From positions 1 to 9,506 of the forward strand of contig JANXFM010000047.1 of NCBI GenBank assembly GCA_024959975.1: a stretch of DNA of 9,506 nt. Reading direction: 5' to 3'. A program made the translations under genes and the position numbers. The stretch is from Flavobacteriales bacterium (GTDB taxonomy: Bacteria > Bacteroidota > Bacteroidia > Flavobacteriales > UBA7430). This document shows positions 7,203-9,506 of this stretch, one piece after another (the stretch's first letter is position 1; the number at the start of each line of letters is the position of its first letter). The notes under the pieces are model-generated. The model was not told the origin of the DNA and searched no databases. It saw nothing but the letters and a program-made list of their open reading frames with translations.

Positions 7203-8552
7203 TTATTCCGGAATGGCTAATTCGCGGGTTTTTGTTTTAACTGCTGAACTTTGTGGCATATTTTTATCACGTGGATTCACAAAGAAAGGAATGTTTGCGT
7301 AAGCCAATCGATCTTCGCTATCATTCACATAAATAAAGAGACGGTAAGGACCTTCTTCTTTAGGGGCTTTAAATGTAACGTTACCGTTAGATTTCTTTTT
7401 TATCAGTCCGGTCATCGCAGGTGGTTCTTTTTCAAGATCTCCCCCAGATTTTGTGTTCGTACTTTCCGGATAAATTTTGTAGGAATATTTGAGTTTTTTG
7501 TCCTTGTCGTCCGACACAAAAACATTTGCTGAATACATTTCTTCGGCAATCAAATAAATGTTCTCACCTTTCTTTTGACCATCCAAGGATAGGCTATCAA
7601 GAGATGGGGCTCTGTTTTCGGGCCATTTTCCAGTCCACGATTTTTCCACTACATCAAGTACCTCAGAACTTTGTCCTCCATTGGAGAATAGTCCATACCA
7701 TGTAGCTGTAGTTTCTTGTTTTTGTCCCCAAAGGAATACGTAGGAACCGATACACATTTCACGATCTGGAGCGATGTGAACATTGTATCTTTCGTAATAA
7801 CTTTCAGCTTTTTCTCGGCTGGTTTGTTCTATAGGGGCAGACCATTTTGTTTTTGCTACCTCCCAGTGTCCATCAGGGCCCCATTCTGCAATAATGTAAG
7901 GTCCTGTCCAACCGGATTTTCTGATTTTATCGCGAATGATACTCACTTCACCGTAGGTGTTAATACCATAGATATCAATATCTGGTGCGTTTTCCATAAT
8001 CAAGGCCACCTCTTTTTCGTCCAGACCTGCTGTAACGGTATTTGTTGGGTGATTAGGGTCAACTTCGTGGATCATTTCAGCAATGTCTTGAACGACATTC
8101 CAAACTTTGGTGTTTGAGTAGAATAAATCCACCTCATTCCCAATAGACCACATTAATAAGGCAGGGTGATCTTTGTACTTTTTCACCATCCTGGTGAAAT
8201 ATTCCAATTGTGCTTTATTTGCGGCTTCGTTGTCATAGTCGTAGCCATGTCTCTCATGTTGCACCCATAGTCCCATCATTACGGTGAGTCCAAGCGCGTG
8301 AGCTTCATCAAGAGTTTCCTGTGCATCATCAACACTCCAGGTTCTGATAGAATTCCCACCTCGTTCTACAACTTCTTCCATGTAGCCAAGTCCACCAGCT
8401 CCATTAATATAGTAAGGTTCTCCACCCCTAAAAAGAGTCCAATTACCGTCCACCTGCTTTACTTCAACCTTCACTGCTTGTGAAAAACAGGTTGAGCAGG
8501 CAAAAAGAACGATCATGCTGAGTAGCGCTAGAATAGAACTTTTGTTCTTCAT
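7203..8552 (-). CDS. Exported clan-A (TIM-barrel) glycoside hydrolase with C-terminal Ig-like domain
   Basis: 449 residues, first gene of the compact run. The N-terminus is an export signal; LFAC (Cys19) could be a lipobox, but cleavage after the later CFSQ is also possible, so anchoring is uncertain. Residues about 27-310 form a TIM barrel like the GH2 catalytic domain or GH5/GH72-type enzymes: YYINGAGG, then RGGNSIRTWS (64-73), LGLTVMMGLWV, and the two expected catalytic sites. These are Glu140 in WSIGNE (acid/base) and Glu223 in IIAEWGPDG (nucleophile). It lacks the GH2 N-terminal sandwich domains, so GH2 proper is unlikely. Residues about 313-428 look like an Ig/cadherin-like domain (RAPSLDSLSLDG, then VFVSDDKDKKLKYSY, then GPYRLFIYVNDSED). 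The reaction is a retaining attack on a beta-linked glycan, and a beta-glucan hydrolase or transglycosylase is inferred from the GH16 neighbours. The start is fixed by the signal peptide, with no clear ribosome site. A terminator hairpin lies 27 nt upstream. Confidence 0.88.
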   Translation of the reverse strand: MKNKSSILALLSMIVLFACSTCFSQAVKVEVKQVDGNWTLFRGGEPYYINGAGGLGYMEEVVERGGNSIRTWSVDDAQETLDEAHALGLTVMMGLWVQHERHGYDYDNEAANKAQLEYFTRMVKKYKDHPALLMWSIGNEVDLFYSNTKVWNVVQDIAEMIHEVDPNHPTNTVTAGLDEKEVALIMENAPDIDIYGINTYGEVSIIRDKIRKSGWTGPYIIAEWGPDGHWEVAKTKWSAPIEQTSREKAESYYERYNVHIAPDREMCIGSYVFLWGQKQETTATWYGLFSNGGQSSEVLDVVEKSWTGKWPENRAPSLDSLSLDGQKKGENIYLIAEEMYSANVFVSDDKDKKLKYSYKIYPESTNTKSGGDLEKEPPAMTGLIKKKSNGNVTFKAPKEEGPYRLFIYVNDSEDRLAYANIPFFVNPRDKNMPQSSAVKTKTRELAIPE

Positions 8553-8575
8553 AGTGTTGTTGTTTTTTCGGTCCT

Positions 8576-8613
8576 AAAAAATCTATCCAAACACATGAGT
8601 GTTTGGATAGATT
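8576..8613 (-). terminator. Strong intrinsic terminator hairpin (15-bp perfect stem)
   Basis: The arms AATCTATCCAAACAC (8580-8594) and GTGTTTGGATAGATT (8599-8613) are perfectly complementary around a four-base loop (8595-8598). On the minus strand the stem is followed by a T-run (8579-8576), giving the classic hairpin-plus-U-tract of a Rho-independent terminator, 12 nt after the stop codon of the repeat protein. On the plus strand the stem is followed by a T-rich stretch too (8614-8627), so it could work in both directions, although no plus-strand gene ends here. The spacing to the next start codon is only 27 nt, which is unusual (see findings). Confidence 0.88.
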
Positions 8614-8625
8614 GTATTTGTTTTT

Positions 8626-9506
8626 TTACTCTTTTATCAGCTTACTGTAAGTAAAACCTCCTTTACTATCAGTTACTCTCAGCGTGTAAATACCACTTGA
8701 AAGATGGGATACATTTATTTCTTTATCAGAATCGTTAACTGAAAGAACTTGCTGACCGTTAATGTTGAAAACAGTAATATTCTCAGCATCCGTGTTTGAA
8801 ATACGAATGAAATCAGCTGAAGGATTTGGATAAATATTTGCAGCGTTTAATTCTGTCTCAAATAATCCAACATTTCCACAAGGTGTTCCACCGTACCCTG
8901 AACACTCAGCAGCACCAAAGCCTTCGGCATAAACACCAAATGATTCAGCATACATACATCCTGCTTCTGGAACATCATCACATGATGCATAAATACATAA
9001 TAAATTACCGTATTGATCTACGGCTTGAGTTGTTGCCGTTGCATCGTAGTTTGTAGCATTTGCATCCATACAACCTGAGCCACCAGAAGCTCCACCATCA
9101 CAAGGTGTTCCACCATAGCTAGAACACTCAGCAGCACCAAAGCCTTCGGCATAAGCACCGAATGAAGTAGCATACATACATCCTGCTTCTGGAACATCAT
9201 CACATGATGCATAAGTACATAATATATTACTATACTGATCTACGGCTTGTGTTGTTGCCGTTGCATCGTAGTTTGTAGCATTTGCATCCATACAACCTGA
9301 GCCATCAGAAGCTCCACCATCACATGCTGTTCCACCGTAGCTTACGCATGCTACTGCATCAAACCCTTCGTTGAAGGCACCAAATGAATCAGCATACATA
9401 CAACCGTTTTCTGGAACATCATCACACGATGTATAAACACATAATAGGTTGCCGTATTGATCAAGTTCTTGTTCTGTTGCAGTTGCGCTATAGTTTGTTG
9501 CATTTG
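8626..9506 (-). CDS. Secreted Cys-rich repeat protein with T9SS C-terminal sorting domain (5' end outside window)
   Basis: The frame stays open to the window edge, so Met codons such as that at 9399 are internal and the true start is beyond 9506. 292 residues are visible. Most are tandem 74-residue repeats made of two modules. The first is GCMDANATNYDATATT to LLCIY; the second runs from SCDDVPEAGCMYA through FGAAECSSYGGTPC. Each full repeat has six cysteines, suggesting disulfide-stapled units, and its many Asp residues may bind calcium (inference). After a short linker the last ~70 residues (NIYPNPSADFIRIS, ITVFNINGQQVL, LSSGIYTLRV, YSKLIKE) are a typical Por-secretion-system type A sorting domain, so the protein should cross the outer membrane by the type IX system and be attached or released. 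No catalytic domain is visible; one may lie upstream. It is followed by a strong terminator, so it is probably a separate unit from the glucan operon. Confidence 0.9.
   Translation of the reverse strand, partial: NATNYSATATEQELDQYGNLLCVYTSCDDVPENGCMYADSFGAFNEGFDAVACVSYGGTACDGGASDGSGCMDANATNYDATATTQAVDQYSNILCTYASCDDVPEAGCMYATSFGAYAEGFGAAECSSYGGTPCDGGASGGSGCMDANATNYDATATTQAVDQYGNLLCIYASCDDVPEAGCMYAESFGVYAEGFGAAECSGYGGTPCGNVGLFETELNAANIYPNPSADFIRISNTDAENITVFNINGQQVLSVNDSDKEINVSHLSSGIYTLRVTDSKGGFTYSKLIKE
8878..9506 (-). repeat. Tandem 222-bp coding repeats (three copies visible, more likely beyond the edge)
   Basis: Landmark positions recur exactly 222 bp apart (for example GATC at 9015, 9237 and 9459), equal to 74 codons, so copy-number changes keep the reading frame. 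Copies are 9298-9506 (cut by the window edge), 9076-9297 (complete) and 8878-9075 (lacks the last eight codons of the unit, then joins the sorting-domain linker). A hand alignment of the last two copies gives about 15 mismatches in 198 bases and no indels. The copy at the edge is more diverged. These are protein-coding repeats, not a mobile element or CRISPR. Confidence 0.93.

Larger units (their letters stand above)
391..8552 (-). other. Putative six-gene beta-glucan operon
   Basis: Six consecutive same-strand genes: clan-A glycoside hydrolase, barrel, barrel, binding lipoprotein, CBM9-like lipoprotein, GH16. The gaps are 18 bp, a 1-bp overlap, 17 bp, 4 bp and 0 bp, with no terminator-like hairpin noticed between them, so one transcript is likely. 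All six carry export signals, so every product would act outside the cytoplasm. No SusC, SusD, regulator or transporter ATPase is seen in the window. The seventh gene (GH16 paralogue, 281-1) may belong to the same transcript or have its own promoter. Confidence 0.75.

Noticed and set aside
7716..8117. 133-codon open frame on the plus strand
   Set aside because: It lies wholly antisense to the well-supported glycoside hydrolase, has no recognisable domain or plausible start context, and is Cys/Phe-rich as expected for a shadow frame.
9397..9399. Met at 9399 as the start of the repeat protein
   Set aside because: The frame continues open upstream to the window edge and encodes the same repeat pattern, so this Met is internal (the CMYA motif).
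8878..9506. CRISPR or satellite-like array
   Set aside because: The period is 222 bp, the repeats are contiguous without unique spacers, and they keep one open frame encoding a consistent Cys-rich protein unit.

Overview
The window reads as a stretch of a marine-type Bacteroidota (Bacteroidetes) genome, probably a flavobacterium-like organism. The evidence is the AT-rich sequence, the absence of clear Shine-Dalgarno motifs before starts, several short lipoprotein signals ending in a lipobox cysteine, a typical type IX secretion (T9SS, Por-secretion) C-terminal sorting domain, and the Cys/Asp 'GC-x-D-xx-A-x-NY' repeat module common in surface proteins of this phylum. No close species can be named from the sequence alone.

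All eight genes lie on the minus strand, so the biological order runs from high to low coordinates. (1) 9506-8626: the C-terminal part of a large secreted protein built of 222-bp repeats (74 residues, six cysteines each), ending in a T9SS sorting domain. Its 5' end is outside the window. (2) 8613-8576: a perfect 15-bp hairpin followed by a T-run on the minus strand, a strong terminator. It sits only 27 nt before the next start codon. (3) 8552-391: a tightly packed putative six-gene operon with gaps of 18, -1, 17, 4 and 0 nt. It encodes an exported clan-A-type glycoside hydrolase, two outer-membrane beta-barrels, two surface-type lipoproteins with carbohydrate-binding-like domains, and a GH16 laminarinase-like lipoprotein. 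(4) 281-1: the N-terminal part of a second GH16 lipoprotein, separated from the first by 109 bp that contain a candidate Bacteroidota promoter box.

Read together, the operon looks like a beta-glucan locus, most plausibly for beta-1,3-glucan (laminarin-type), because GH16 enzymes with the bulged EIDIME active site are usually laminarinases. Lipid-anchored GH16 enzymes would cut the polymer at the cell surface, the two lipoproteins would hold it, the two barrels would pass it across the outer membrane, and the clan-A enzyme would trim or transglycosylate it. The notable point is what is missing: there is no SusC/SusD pair in the window. Instead there are two adjacent barrels of 650 and 580 residues that look like distant paralogues of each other. 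This makes the locus a candidate SusCD-independent glycan system, for uptake or, less likely, for export or remodelling of a self-made glucan. Flanking sequence is needed to exclude a SusC/D pair just outside.

A second link joins the two ends of the window. The second GH16 enzyme carries one copy of the same Cys/Asp module that is repeated in the T9SS protein, inserted between its lipobox and its catalytic domain, while its tandem paralogue lacks it.
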